48,152 nucleotides of DNA from an uncultured Lachnospiraceae bacterium (GCA_947624815.1 CANQME010000006.1:1-48152); one strand, 5' to 3'; numbered from the stretch's first letter, positions 7,239 to 15,575 are shown. Notes: a model not told the origin generated them from the sequence alone. Numbers and translations are program-made.

Positions 7239-7381
7239 TTCAACAATTCTCCTTTATCTCCGACTGTCATGTCCCAATCTTCCGGCTCCTGCCGGCCTGC
7301 AGATCCTCCGGTCCGGAACGCATCCTTCACCACAATCCTGCAGATATCCCTGCGCAGTTCGTCATAACCCAAAGGCGTCAT
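7235..7381 (-). CDS. Unrecognised 48-residue ORF, coupled to both rfbB and rfbD
   Basis: This short frame begins at ATG 7381, overlapping the rfbB stop as ATGA, and ends in TGA at 7237-7235, overlapping the rfbD start as ATGA. It exactly fills the gap between the two genes. It starts MTPLGYDELRRDICRIVVKD, continues with a Gly/Glu/Asp-rich middle and ends GDKGELLK; the first third could be an amphipathic helix. A GGAAG lies only 2 nt before the ATG, so translation would rely on coupling. I recognise no family. It could be a real small protein, a relay that couples translation of rfbD to rfbB, or a degenerate end of a lost gene. The two precise overlaps are the main reason to believe it. Confidence 0.5.
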   Translation of the reverse strand: MTPLGYDELRRDICRIVVKDAFRTGGSAGRQEPEDWDMTVGDKGELLK

Positions 7382-8406
7382 GCTTCCAGCCGTTTCCCGT
7401 ACATCTTATCAAAATAATTGGCGTACTCGCCGGAAATGATATGCTCCCACCACTCCCGGTTGTTCAGATACCAGTCGATGGTCTGGCGGATGCCGGTGTC
7501 GAAGGTGTATTTCGGCTTCCAGCCCAGCTCTGTCTCCAGCTTCGTCGGATCGATGGCGTAGCGCCGGTCGTGGCCGGGACGGTCAGTAACGAAGCGGATC
7601 AGACTCTCCGGTTTGTCGAGCGCCTTAAGGATCGTCTTCACGACCTCCAGGTTCGTCCGCTCATTGTGGCCGCCTACGTTATAGACCTCTCCTACCCGGC
7701 CGCCCCGGATGATCAGGTCGATGGCCTCGCAGTGGTCGGACACGTGGAGCCAGTCGCGGACATTTTCTCCCTTGCCGTAGACCGGCAGCTCCTCGTCCGC
7801 CAGAGCCCTGCTGATGATCAGCGGGATCAGCTTTTCCGGGAACTGGTAGGCCCCGTAGTTATTGGAGCAGCGGGAAATGGTCACCGGCAGCCCATATGTC
7901 CTGTGATACGCCAGAACGAACAGATCCGCGCTGGCCTTGGAGGAACTGTAGGGGCTGGAGGTATGAAGCGGCGTCTCCTCGGTGAAGAACAGATCCGGCC
8001 GGTCAAGCGGCAGATCGCCGTAGACCTCGTCGGTGGACACCTGGTGGTAGCGCTTCACGCCGAATTTGCGGGAGGCGTCCAGAAGGACGCGGGTTCCCAT
8101 CACGTTGCTCTGCACGAAGATCCCCGGATCGGTGATGGACCGGTCCACGTGGGTCTCTGCCGCGAAATTCACGACGATATCGAACTTTTCCTTCTCAAAC
8201 AGCTCCATGATGAACGGCTCGTCGGCGATGTCGCCCCTCACGAACCGGTAATTGGGCTTATCCTCCACCGGCTTTAATGTCTCCAGATTGCCCGCGTAGG
8301 TCAGCAGGTCCAGGTTTACGATCTGGTCCTCCGGATACTTATTCACCATATAATGGACGAAATTGCCGCCGATAAAGCCGGCGCCGCCTGTCACTAATAT
8401 TTTCAT
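7378..8406 (-). CDS. rfbB: dTDP-glucose 4,6-dehydratase
   Basis: 342 residues from ATG 8406. It opens MKILVTGGAGFIGGNFVHYM with the NAD-binding GGAGFIG motif. Then come the catalytic loop STDEVYGDLP (Asp-Glu of the TDE motif), YSSSKASAD with the YxxxK pair, and RCSNNYGAYQFPEKLIPL, all classic for RmlB. It converts dTDP-D-glucose to dTDP-4-keto-6-deoxyglucose. The frame is open upstream to 8574, but the family begins at the Rossmann strand and a purine-rich AGAGAGGA precedes ATG 8406, so the shorter start is chosen. It lies 127 bp downstream of rfbA, and the gap holds a 30-bp-period repeat. Confidence 0.96.
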   Translation of the reverse strand: MKILVTGGAGFIGGNFVHYMVNKYPEDQIVNLDLLTYAGNLETLKPVEDKPNYRFVRGDIADEPFIMELFEKEKFDIVVNFAAETHVDRSITDPGIFVQSNVMGTRVLLDASRKFGVKRYHQVSTDEVYGDLPLDRPDLFFTEETPLHTSSPYSSSKASADLFVLAYHRTYGLPVTISRCSNNYGAYQFPEKLIPLIISRALADEELPVYGKGENVRDWLHVSDHCEAIDLIIRGGRVGEVYNVGGHNERTNLEVVKTILKALDKPESLIRFVTDRPGHDRRYAIDPTKLETELGWKPKYTFDTGIRQTIDWYLNNREWWEHIISGEYANYFDKMYGKRLEA

Positions 8407-8455
8407 AATCGATGATCCTCTCTTTCTGTTGTCAGTCTGCTTTGCTTGTCCGCTC

Positions 8456-8505
8456 CCGGTTTCTTCCACCGGCTTTTGCGCCAAACCGGTTTCTTCCACT
8501 GGCTT
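8456..8505 (-). repeat. Two 20-bp direct repeats at 30-bp period between rfbA and rfbB
   Basis: Minus-strand copies of AAGCCRGTGGAAGAAACCGG lie at 8475-8456 and 8505-8486. The period of 30 bp keeps the reading frame, so the open frame upstream of rfbB would read KPVEETG twice. I regard the stretch as untranslated, because rfbB has a normal start downstream. Confidence 0.7.
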
Positions 8506-8533
8506 CCGCTCAGATCCGCGCAGTCTCACCGGC

Positions 8534-9424
8534 TCACTTGAATTCCTTATCGATAAATTTCCCCGCCAGCACATCCATCAGATACTGCCCGTACTGGTTC
8601 TTCTTAAGCGGCTCGATGTTCTCCATCAGCTGATCCCTGGTGATCCAGTGGTTCAGATACGCGATCTCCTCCAGGCAGCCGATCTTTCTGTGCTGGTGGG
8701 ACTCCATCGTGCGCACGAAATTCGTCGCGTCCACCAGCGACTCGTGGGTTCCCGTATCCAGCCAGGTAAAGCCCTGTCCCAGAAGCTCTACCTCCAGGTG
8801 GCCATCCTCCAGATAGATCCGGTTCAGATCCGTGATCTCAAGCTCTCCCCGGGCCGACGGCTTCAGATTCTTCGCGTACTCCACCACCCGGTTGTCGTAG
8901 AAATAAAGCCCCGTCACGCAGTAGTTGGACTTGGGATTCTTCGGCTTCTCCTCGATGGAAATGGCGTGCCCGTCGGAATCAAACTCGACAATGCCGAACC
9001 GCTCCGGATCGTCCACATAGTAGCCGAACACCGTGGCTCCGTGCTGCTTGTTGGCCGCCTTCAGAAGACGCTTCTTCAGCCCGTGGCCCGCGAAGATGTT
9101 GTCCCCCAGGATCATGGCCACATGGTCGTCCCCGATGAAATCCGCACCGATGATGAATGCCTGGGCCAGCCCGTCCGGCGACGGCTGCACCGCGTAGGAC
9201 AGGCGAATGCCGAATTGATGCCCGTCGCCTAAGAGATGCTCGAACCTCGGCGTATCGTCCGGCGTAGAGATGATCAGGATATCACGGATACCGGCGCTCA
9301 TCAGCACCGACAGCGGATAATAGATCATCGGTTTATCGTAAATGGGAAGCAGCTGCTTGGATGTGACCATGGTCAGCGGATAAAGCCTGGTGCCGGACCC
9401 CCCGGCCAGTATGATTCCTTTCAT
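8534..9424 (-). CDS. rfbA: Glucose-1-phosphate thymidylyltransferase
   Basis: 296 residues from ATG 9424, starting [18 protein letters not shown], the nucleotide-binding signature of Rml[18 protein letters not shown] and the metal-site motif LGDNIFAG follow, and [13 protein letters not shown] is the sugar-phosphate site. It couples glucose-1-phosphate and dTTP to dTDP-glucose, the first committed step to dTDP-rhamnose. AAAGGAGAG lies 8 nt upstream. An upstream extension in frame to 9472 is not needed. It is the first gene of the operon, with a promoter at 9519-9549. rfbC, the 3,5-epimerase that normally completes the pathway, is not in this operon. Confidence 0.96.
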   Translation of the reverse strand: MKGIILAGGSGTRLYPLTMVTSKQLLPIYDKPMIYYPLSVLMSAGIRDILIISTPDDTPRFEHLLGDGHQFGIRLSYAVQPSPDGLAQAFIIGADFIGDDHVAMILGDNIFAGHGLKKRLLKAANKQHGATVFGYYVDDPERFGIVEFDSDGHAISIEEKPKNPKSNYCVTGLYFYDNRVVEYAKNLKPSARGELEITDLNRIYLEDGHLEVELLGQGFTWLDTGTHESLVDATNFVRTMESHQHRKIGCLEEIAYLNHWITRDQLMENIEPLKKNQYGQYLMDVLAGKFIDKEFK

Positions 9425-9518
9425 GACTGTGCTCTCCTTTTCTTTCACAGATCCTGCCGCCAATAAAAGCAAAACCCTTTATCATGCGTCCGTCTGCAGA
9501 ATGTACCGTCTGGAACAC

Positions 9519-9549
9519 ATTATAAAGGGTTACGTTACGTCACTGTCAA
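9519..9549 (-). promoter_or_regulatory. Promoter of the rfbA operon with an inverted repeat
   Basis: On the minus strand TTGACA (9549-9544) and TATAAT (9524-9519) are both perfect but separated by 19 bp, longer than usual. The 10-mer ATAAAGGGTT (9522-9531) overlapping the -10 is mirrored by AACCCTTTAT at 9473-9482 in the leader, which could be an operator pair. The leader is ~90 nt. Confidence 0.65.
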
Positions 9550-9609
9550 GCACTTTTTGCAGATTTCCCTAAAACTCTCTGCAGGATCCCTGCCTGCTTC
9601 TCTTTCCGC

Positions 9610-10926
9610 TTACTCCCGGCAGACGAAGATCCCGGCCATTTTCGTAATCCGGATCCCGCCTTTCTCCCGGATCTTCCCTTCCAGAAACCTCCGAAACTCG
9701 TCCTTTCGCTGGTTCAGGTACTCTCCCTGGTTCCCATGACAGGACAAAATGTAATCAAGGAGCGGCTCCGCTTCGTCCACCAACAGGTAATCGTCATACA
9801 GGATCTGCTCCACCCGGCCGAAGACCTGCCCCAGCATGGCCTGTCCGTTCTCCAGGCCGAACAGCTCATAAAGCGCCACCTCCGACAGATTGATCCGGGG
9901 ATCGAACTCCCGGACCAGATCCGTGATCTCCTTCATATGGGTCCGTCCGTAGGTGCTGCAGTAGAATACGCCTCCGCTTCGAAGCACCCTCCGGATCTCC
10001 CTCAGGGCCTGAGGAATGTCCTTCACATAAAACAGCACATGGTTGGCAATGACCGCGTCAAAGGAGGCGTCCCCGTAAGACAGCCGCTGGCAGTCTTCCA
10101 CACGGAACTGAAGTCCCGGCATTCCGCCGCTTGCCGGTGTACGCGCTCCCGCAGGAGACGGCGCCGGACTGGCCTCTTTCCCGCTCTTCGGTTCCGCAGC
10201 AGCATCGGAGACAGGCGCCCCGGCCGCCGGATCATGCGCAAAACCGGATGCCGGAACAATCGAATGAAGCCGCGCCGCGGCGTCCTCCACCATCCCCTCC
10301 GATACGTCCGTCACATGGATGCGACGCGAGGCGATGATCCCGGGGGACACATTCTGCCACAGCTCCCCGTTGCCGCAGCCCACCTCCAGGATATCCCGGG
10401 CGGCGGCGAAATCGATCTGCGACGCCAGCCAGGCAAACCATCCGACCGGATTGCGGGAGAACCGCCGGTGAAGATCGATGCGGACGTCGATGTTGACGGC
10501 GGATTTATACTGCTCCACCACCGCGTGTTCCATATTTGTAATATGGATCAAATGAAGGATACGGCTCCAGTCCACCTGCCGGGTATCGCCCACCATCCGC
10601 TCCGTGTCGGTCAGCGCCTGATCCATACTTTCGAGATGGCGGATCCGCTTCTGGATCAGCTTTCTCTGCATGGCCAGGGAGCGGGCCACGTCTTCCGCAT
10701 CGTCGCCCATAGGCATGGCCGCGATCTCGTCAAGCGAAAAACCAAGGTATCTGAGGGACAGGATCCGCTGCAACCGCCCGAAATCTTCATCGGTATACAG
10801 CCGGTATCCGTTCTCACCCGTTTTGCTGGGCTTTAAGATGCCCTGCTTATCATAGAAGCGGACGGTCCGGACCGTCACATTCGCCTTCTTCGCAAATTCG
10901 CCGGAAGTGTAATATCCCTCCTGCAC
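9610..10926 (-). CDS. MerR-family regulator fused to a SAM-dependent methyltransferase
   Basis: 438 residues from GTG 10926, with GGAGG 7 nt upstream. Residues 5-75 are a MerR helix-turn-helix: YTSGEFAKKANVTVRTVRFYD, then GYRLYTDEDF. Residues ~85-115 form the usual helical linker. From about residue 175 there is a class I methyltransferase with the SAM motif ILEVGCGNGELW (179-190), the acidic VTDVS, and VRFYC-like strands later (FDAVIANHVLFYV; LRSGGVFYCSTYG). A 45-residue Ala/Pro/Ser-rich insert (225-269) splits the methyltransferase domain. It probably senses a small molecule or its own substrate and regulates the MFS gene 58 bp upstream in the same direction. Substrate unknown. Confidence 0.85.
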   Translation of the reverse strand: MQEGYYTSGEFAKKANVTVRTVRFYDKQGILKPSKTGENGYRLYTDEDFGRLQRILSLRYLGFSLDEIAAMPMGDDAEDVARSLAMQRKLIQKRIRHLESMDQALTDTERMVGDTRQVDWSRILHLIHITNMEHAVVEQYKSAVNIDVRIDLHRRFSRNPVGWFAWLASQIDFAAARDILEVGCGNGELWQNVSPGIIASRRIHVTDVSEGMVEDAAARLHSIVPASGFAHDPAAGAPVSDAAAEPKSGKEASPAPSPAGARTPASGGMPGLQFRVEDCQRLSYGDASFDAVIANHVLFYVKDIPQALREIRRVLRSGGVFYCSTYGRTHMKEITDLVREFDPRINLSEVALYELFGLENGQAMLGQVFGRVEQILYDDYLLVDEAEPLLDYILSCHGNQGEYLNQRKDEFRRFLEGKIREKGGIRITKMAGIFVCRE

Positions 10927-10984
10927 GCCGCTTCCTCCTTTCTGCCGTTTCCCTGCCGGACACGGCTGCCTTCCTTCCGCCCCA

Positions 10985-12196
10985 TCAGGACGGCTCCGCC
11001 TCCCCGATCATAAGCCGCTTCCACAGAAGCATCCCGATACAGAGCAGAATCGGGAACAGGACCGCCATCATCAGCCCGCCCTTCAGATTTCCCGATTCCA
11101 CCGACGCCATTCCCACCACGGTCGGGCCCAGGGAGCAGCCCATATCTCCGGCCAGGGACAGCAGGGCGAACATGGCCGTTCCGCCGCCCTTCAGCGTCTC
11201 CGTCGCAAGGCTGAAGGTTCCCGGCCACATGACGCCCACGGAGAAGCCGCAGATCCCGCAGCCCGCCAGCCCCAGCAGGGGAACCGGCGCATAAACCGCC
11301 AGAAGATAGCTTCCGATGCACAGAAGCCCGCAGCCGATCATGAACCGCATCAGCGGGATCCTCTCCGCCAGCCTGGCGTGCAGCACGCGGGCCGTTCCCA
11401 TCAGCGCCGCGAACATACAGGGACCGGCCAGATCGCCCACCGCCTTGTTCACATGAAGACCCGCTTCCGCGAAGGCGGAGGCCCACTGGCTCATGGCCAG
11501 CTCTGACGCGCCCGCGCACAGCATCAGCGCGCAGAACACCCAGAACAGCTTCCGGCGAAGCAGCTGCGAAACCGGCATGGTCTCATGCTCTTCCTCCAGC
11601 GTCCGGATCGGAACCCTGCCGAAATAGAATGCGTTGCAGGCCGGAAGAACCGCCCACAGAACACACAGGATCCGCCAGTTTCCCATCCCCGCCGCCGCGA
11701 AGAACACGGTGGACAGAAGCACCACGGCCATCTGTCCCCAGCAGTAGAAGGAATGCAGAAGGCTCATGGCCGCCGCCTTGCCCTCCGTCGGACATGCCTC
11801 CACGATAGGGCTGATCAGCACCTCGATCAGTCCCCCTCCCAGCGCGTAGAGCACTACGCACGCCAGAAGGCCCGCATAGGCGCTTCCGAACAACCGCCCG
11901 GTCATGACGGGCAGAACCGCCATGCCGGCCAGTCCCAGCGCGGCGCAGATATGGGCGGCGACCACACCCACCCGGTAGCCGACGCGGTCGATCAACACCG
12001 CCGACGCCAGATCCACCGTCAGTTGGATCCCGAAATTCAGCGTGATCAGCAGCGTGATCTTATCCAGGGAAATCCCGTACTGGGACTGAAAGGTCAGAAA
12101 CAGAAGCGGCGATAAATTATTGACGATCGCCTGCGTTACATAGCCAAGATAACTGGCCCAGATCGTATGCCGGTAATTCAGGGAGCAGTTCTTCAT
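10985..12196 (-). CDS. Major facilitator superfamily transporter
   Basis: About 403 residues with 12 predicted membrane helices in two halves. The conserved loop between helices 2 and 3 appears as AVLIDRVGYRVGVVAAH, an MFS motif A variant. The layout resembles FucP/NarK-like sugar or drug facilitators, but the substrate cannot be read. The start is ATG 12196 with GAGG 8 nt upstream; an adjacent GTG at 12199 is possible. It has its own promoter and is followed 58 bp later by the MerR-methyltransferase gene, so the two probably form a small regulated transport operon. Confidence 0.88.
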   Translation of the reverse strand: MKNCSLNYRHTIWASYLGYVTQAIVNNLSPLLFLTFQSQYGISLDKITLLITLNFGIQLTVDLASAVLIDRVGYRVGVVAAHICAALGLAGMAVLPVMTGRLFGSAYAGLLACVVLYALGGGLIEVLISPIVEACPTEGKAAAMSLLHSFYCWGQMAVVLLSTVFFAAAGMGNWRILCVLWAVLPACNAFYFGRVPIRTLEEEHETMPVSQLLRRKLFWVFCALMLCAGASELAMSQWASAFAEAGLHVNKAVGDLAGPCMFAALMGTARVLHARLAERIPLMRFMIGCGLLCIGSYLLAVYAPVPLLGLAGCGICGFSVGVMWPGTFSLATETLKGGGTAMFALLSLAGDMGCSLGPTVVGMASVESGNLKGGLMMAVLFPILLCIGMLLWKRLMIGEAEPS

Positions 12197-12228
12197 CACG
12201 GATCCTCACTCGTATTTTCGTTCCCTTT

Positions 12229-12257
12229 ATCATATTCCACTTTTTCCTCAAATGCAA
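12229..12257 (-). promoter_or_regulatory. Promoter of the MFS gene
   Basis: On the minus strand TTGCAT (12257-12252) and TATGAT (12234-12229) are spaced by 17 bp, 33 bp ahead of the MFS start codon. The spacer fits a sigma-A promoter rather than the 19-20 bp elongated promoters typical of MerR-activated genes. Confidence 0.6.
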
Positions 12258-12292
12258 GTACTTACCTGCACATCCGGGGATACATCAAAAGT

Positions 12293-12340
12293 CGGACGGC
12301 CGCGGCCGCAGCCCTCCCGCCCCGTGCCGCTGTCCGTCCG
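12293..12340 (-). terminator. Possible terminator of the spoIIGA-sigE transcript
   Basis: A long GC-rich hairpin downstream of sigE has outer arms CGGACGG (12293-12299) and CCGTCCG (12334-12340). On the minus strand it is followed by ACTTTTG. The loop is large and the T run short, so the call is tentative. Confidence 0.4.
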
Positions 12341-12372
12341 CCTCTGTCAGACCCCCCGCATGTTCACCCTGT

Positions 12373-13113
12373 CTATTCGAACCGCACGATCTCCCGCCGC
12401 AGCCGTTTCATGATCTTTTTCTCAAGTCTTGAGATATAGGACTGGGAAATTCCCAGAAGATCCGCGACTTCCTTCTGGGTCATCTCCTCGCCGTCGGCGG
12501 TGGTCAGCCCGTAGCGCAGTTCCACGATCTTCTTCTCCCGTGGGCTTAAGCGGCTGATGGCCATATTCAGCAGATCCCTCTCCGTCTCCTGTTCCAGATT
12601 CCTATAGATCTCGTCCTCGTCTGTGCCCAGAATATCCGACAGGAGAAGCTCGTTGCCGTCCCAGTCCACATTCAGCGGCTCATCGATGGAGACCTCCAGC
12701 TTCGTCTTGTTATTTCTCCGCAGATACATCAGGATCTCATTCTCAATGCAGCGGGAAGCGTAAGTGGCCAGCTTGATGTTCTTGTCCCGGTTGTATGTAT
12801 TGATGGCCTTGATCAGTCCTATGGTTCCGATGGAGATCAGATCCTCCACGCCGACGCTGGTATTGTCGAACTTCTTGGCAATATAGACGACCAACCGAAG
12901 GTTGTGCTCGATCAGCGTCTGGCGCGCCTCCTTGTCCCGCTCTCCGCCCAGAAGCTGGATCATGCGGTTCTCCTCATCGCCCGCGAGAGGCGACGGCAGG
13001 ATATCCGCTCCGCCGATATAGTGAACCTCTCCCTCCTTCTGAAACAGGATTTTCTTAAAACTTGGCACCGCTTTGAAATGAAAACGGTTCGGAATTGATA
13101 CCTTGACCACCAT
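12373..13113 (-). CDS. sigE: Sporulation sigma factor SigE (pro-sigma-E)
   Basis: 246 residues. An N-terminal pro-sequence of about 30 residues ([20 protein letters not shown]) is followed by EVHYIGGAD, matching the EVYYIGG cleavage region of Bacillus pro-sigma-E. Region 2 ([46 protein letters not shown]) and region 4 ([20 protein letters not shown]) are nearly identical to known SigE. It directs mother-cell gene expression after asymmetric division and is activated when SpoIIGA removes the pro-sequence. AAGGAGG precedes the ATG. It follows spoIIGA by 30 bp in the same operon. The usual next gene, sigG, is not present. Confidence 0.97.
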   Translation of the reverse strand: MVVKVSIPNRFHFKAVPSFKKILFQKEGEVHYIGGADILPSPLAGDEENRMIQLLGGERDKEARQTLIEHNLRLVVYIAKKFDNTSVGVEDLISIGTIGLIKAINTYNRDKNIKLATYASRCIENEILMYLRRNNKTKLEVSIDEPLNVDWDGNELLLSDILGTDEDEIYRNLEQETERDLLNMAISRLSPREKKIVELRYGLTTADGEEMTQKEVADLLGISQSYISRLEKKIMKRLRREIVRFE

Positions 13114-13143
13114 GGGTGATTCCTCCTTTTTGTCCGATCTGAT

Positions 13144-14073
13144 TTATAAATCTCTGTGAAGAAGCATTTCGTAGCCGCCCTCCCGTGACAGTGGAAAAGG
13201 GGCCCGGGCGATCCAGGGTCGATCCTCTTTCTCGGTCCCTGCAGCAGCGGACGCCGGGTCCCGGAACGAAAGTCCGGCTGCTTCCGTCCTCAAGTATAAC
13301 TCCAAGGAATCGATCTGTGTGGTTTCCATTACTCCAAGCGGGCTTCCTATGGTCCGATACCGGACCGGGCGCACCTTCAGCTCCCTTCCCTGCTCCGCAG
13401 CCGCCCGGACAAGCTCCGTCCATACCCGTTCCGCGACGATACTCACCGGGCGGCCGCTTTCCGGCTCCGTCAGCATGTTTCCGCTGTCCCGGTACGCCGT
13501 TACCTGCAGGCGCCTTTCGCCGATGCGCAGCGTCGCCGGACAGAGCGCCGCCTTCTCCCTTCTCGTCTCCGACGCATTCATCCACAGATACCTGAACAGG
13601 AAGACCGATCCGCATACCAGCATGACCCACATCAGAAACGGCAGACCTCCCGCCGCGTCTCCCCGCATCGCCAGAACCGCATAGTATCCCGTCTCCGTAT
13701 GTTCCAGAAGAAACTCCATCAGTCCGCCGCACACGGCGGCGAGAAAGAGAAGAAGAAGCGTCTCCCTGAGAAGCTCCCTGACATGCGATGGCCGAAACGC
13801 GACGGCGCAGGAAAGCATCGCGGCCGCCGCAGGCCCGGCAACAGCCGCCGCTCCGTCAAGAACGCGGACCGCCGCATGCGCGTGAGCCCGCCCCGTCGGA
13901 AGCGCCAGAAACCAGACCACCGCGCACGATACGGCGGCGCCGGACGCGCCGGCCGCAAGGATACGGCCGGCGCCCGTCCTCTGCCTGAGGATCCCGGAGG
14001 CCAGACGCAGCAGGATCAGGTCCATAATGAAATTAATAAGGAAATACACATCTATGTACAGCTCATACCGCAA
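13144..14073 (-). CDS. spoIIGA: Sigma-E processing peptidase SpoIIGA
   Basis: 309 residues from TTG 14073, beginning MRYELYIDVYFLINFIMD as in Bacillus SpoIIGA. Five or so membrane helices fill the first ~165 residues. The C-terminal cytoplasmic half carries the aspartic-protease motif YRDSGNML (Asp ~196), where the family has DSGN. It is made in the predivisional cell, sits in the septal membrane and cleaves pro-sigma-E once activated from the forespore. The frame runs to an ATG at 14103, but that codon overlaps the promoter's -10, so it lies upstream of the transcript start. TTG 14073 has AGGGGGT 7 nt upstream. It is adjacent to sigE, its substrate. Confidence 0.93.
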   Translation of the reverse strand: MRYELYIDVYFLINFIMDLILLRLASGILRQRTGAGRILAAGASGAAVSCAVVWFLALPTGRAHAHAAVRVLDGAAAVAGPAAAAMLSCAVAFRPSHVRELLRETLLLLFLAAVCGGLMEFLLEHTETGYYAVLAMRGDAAGGLPFLMWVMLVCGSVFLFRYLWMNASETRREKAALCPATLRIGERRLQVTAYRDSGNMLTEPESGRPVSIVAERVWTELVRAAAEQGRELKVRPVRYRTIGSPLGVMETTQIDSLELYLRTEAAGLSFRDPASAAAGTEKEDRPWIARAPFPLSREGGYEMLLHRDL

Positions 14074-14101
14074 CGGCCGGACCCCCTGTCTCACATTGTC
14101 C

Positions 14102-14134
14102 ATTATAGACAGTTTGCCCTTCGGAATTTGTCAA
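14102..14134 (-). promoter_or_regulatory. spoIIG-type promoter with long spacer and a candidate Spo0A box
   Basis: On the minus strand TTGACA (14134-14129) and TATAAT (14107-14102) are perfect hexamers but 21 bp apart. The Bacillus spoIIG promoter is known for a comparable 22-bp spacing, which makes it depend on Spo0A~P. A TTTGTCAAA (plus 14127-14135), close to the 0A box TGTCGAA, overlaps the -35, and TGTCGAT lies at 14207-14201. I infer Spo0A control. Confidence 0.75.
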
Positions 14135-14205
14135 ACGGTGGGAAGAAAAACGGATTTTTTCTCGTCTGAAATCGAGGATTTGTACAGAAAAAACTGAGGA
14201 ATCGA

Positions 14206-14234
14206 CAAAAAGGCGCTCCCCTTCGGGAACGCCT
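14206..14234 (-). terminator. Terminator of ftsZ
   Basis: Hairpin arms 14211-14220 and 14225-14234 pair with one internal mismatch around a 4-nt loop (minus strand AGGCGTTCCC GAAG GGGAGCGCCT). It is followed by TTTTT, 20 bp after the ftsZ stop, and separates ftsZ from spoIIGA. Confidence 0.8.
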
Positions 14235-14254
14235 GAAACAGTCGTAATCTGAAG

Positions 14255-15448
14255 TTATCTCTTGTTCTTCAGGAAATCAGGAATCGTGATATCCTTCATG
14301 TTGGCAGCCGGGCGGTAGCCCTGGCCGGTCTGACCGCTTACGCCGCCTAACGGCGCCGGACGGGTGCCGAACGAGGACGGAGACGAAGGAGCGGTCGCGG
14401 CAGCCTCAGCGGCTCCCGGAATCTTCGCAGGACGGAAGGAGCCAAACCCGGTTCCTGTCCCGGTCCCGCTCATGGTCTTGGCCACAGAACCGCCGGCCTG
14501 CTCGTCCAGTCCGGTAGCGATGACGGTAATCGTCGCCTCGTCCTGGGCGTTCTCGTCGTACATGGCGCCGAAAATAATGTTGGCGTCATCACCGGCAAGA
14601 TCCTGTACGTAGCTTGCGGCTTCATTGGCCTCGATCAGGCTGATGTCGCCGGAGATATTGATAATCACATGGGAAGCGCCCTCGATGGTGGTCTCCAGAA
14701 GCGGACTGGACACAGCCTGCTTCACAGCCTCCAGAGCCTTCTCGTCGCCCTTGGCGCGACCGATGCCGATATGGGCGATGCCCTTATCGATCATGACGGT
14801 CTGCACGTCGGCGAAGTCCAGATTAATCAGTCCTGGGACGTTGATCAGGTCCGTGATGCCCTGAACCGCCTGCTGAAGCACCTCGTCGGCCTTCTTAAGG
14901 GCGTCCGGCATGGTCGTCCGACGGTCAACGATCTCCAGAAGCTTATCGTTGGGGATCACGATCAGCGTGTCCACGCTGTCCTTCAGGCGCTCGATGCCCT
15001 GTACCGCGTTGGTCATACGGGTCCTGGCCTCGAACTTGAAGGGCTTGGTCACCACGCCTACGGTCAGGATTCCCATATCCTTGGCGATCCTGGCGATCAC
15101 GGGAGCCGCGCCGGTTCCGGTACCGCCGCCCATGCCGCAGGTGACGAACACCATGTCGGCGCCGCGGAGCGCCTGAGCCAGCTCCTCGGAGCTCTCCTCC
15201 GCAGCCTTCTCGCCCACCTCCGGACGGGCGCCCGCGCCCAGACCCTTGGTCAGCTTCTCTCCGATCTGCATGGCAGTCGGCGCCTTGCAGAACTGCAGGG
15301 CCTGCTTGTCCGTATTGATGCCGATAAACTCAACGCCGGCAATATTCTCATCGATCATGCGGTTCACCGCGTTGTTCCCTGCGCCGCCTACACCAACGAC
15401 GATGATACGGGCAGAACTCTCTGCCTCATTTATCTTAATCTCCAGCAA
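14255..15448 (-). CDS. ftsZ: Cell division protein FtsZ, with a TTG start
   Basis: 397 residues. The tubulin-like GTPase forms the Z-ring at midcell. Visible are [16 protein letters not shown], the tubulin signature [11 protein letters not shown], the T7 loop [11 protein letters not shown], a Gly/Ala/Ser-rich linker from about residue 320, and the conserved C-terminal peptide [12 protein letters not shown], which binds FtsA, SepF and other partners. The start is TTG at 15448 with AGGAGG 8 nt upstream; no ATG fits the conserved N-terminus. It has its own promoter (15525-15553) and terminator, so it can be expressed apart from the cluster upstream. ftsA, its usual neighbour, is missing. Confidence 0.97.
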   Translation of the reverse strand: MLEIKINEAESSARIIVVGVGGAGNNAVNRMIDENIAGVEFIGINTDKQALQFCKAPTAMQIGEKLTKGLGAGARPEVGEKAAEESSEELAQALRGADMVFVTCGMGGGTGTGAAPVIARIAKDMGILTVGVVTKPFKFEARTRMTNAVQGIERLKDSVDTLIVIPNDKLLEIVDRRTTMPDALKKADEVLQQAVQGITDLINVPGLINLDFADVQTVMIDKGIAHIGIGRAKGDEKALEAVKQAVSSPLLETTIEGASHVIINISGDISLIEANEAASYVQDLAGDDANIIFGAMYDENAQDEATITVIATGLDEQAGGSVAKTMSGTGTGTGFGSFRPAKIPGAAEAAATAPSSPSSFGTRPAPLGGVSGQTGQGYRPAANMKDITIPDFLKNKR

Positions 15449-15524
15449 GATGATGTCCTCCTTTTTTTACGTGTACCCCCACGTCTGTTTTATCTGCGCT
15501 TTCCGTATATCTAGCCTACCTTAT

Positions 15525-15553
15525 ATCATATTTGATTTCATACAAAATATCAA
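15525..15553 (-). promoter_or_regulatory. Promoter of ftsZ
   Basis: On the minus strand TTGATA (15553-15548) and TATGAT (15530-15525) are spaced by exactly 17 bp, in an AT-rich stretch of about 125 bp between ftsQ and ftsZ. The predicted leader is about 70 nt. Confidence 0.7.
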
Positions 15554-15575
15554 CCATTTTTTTTAGAAATTTGCG

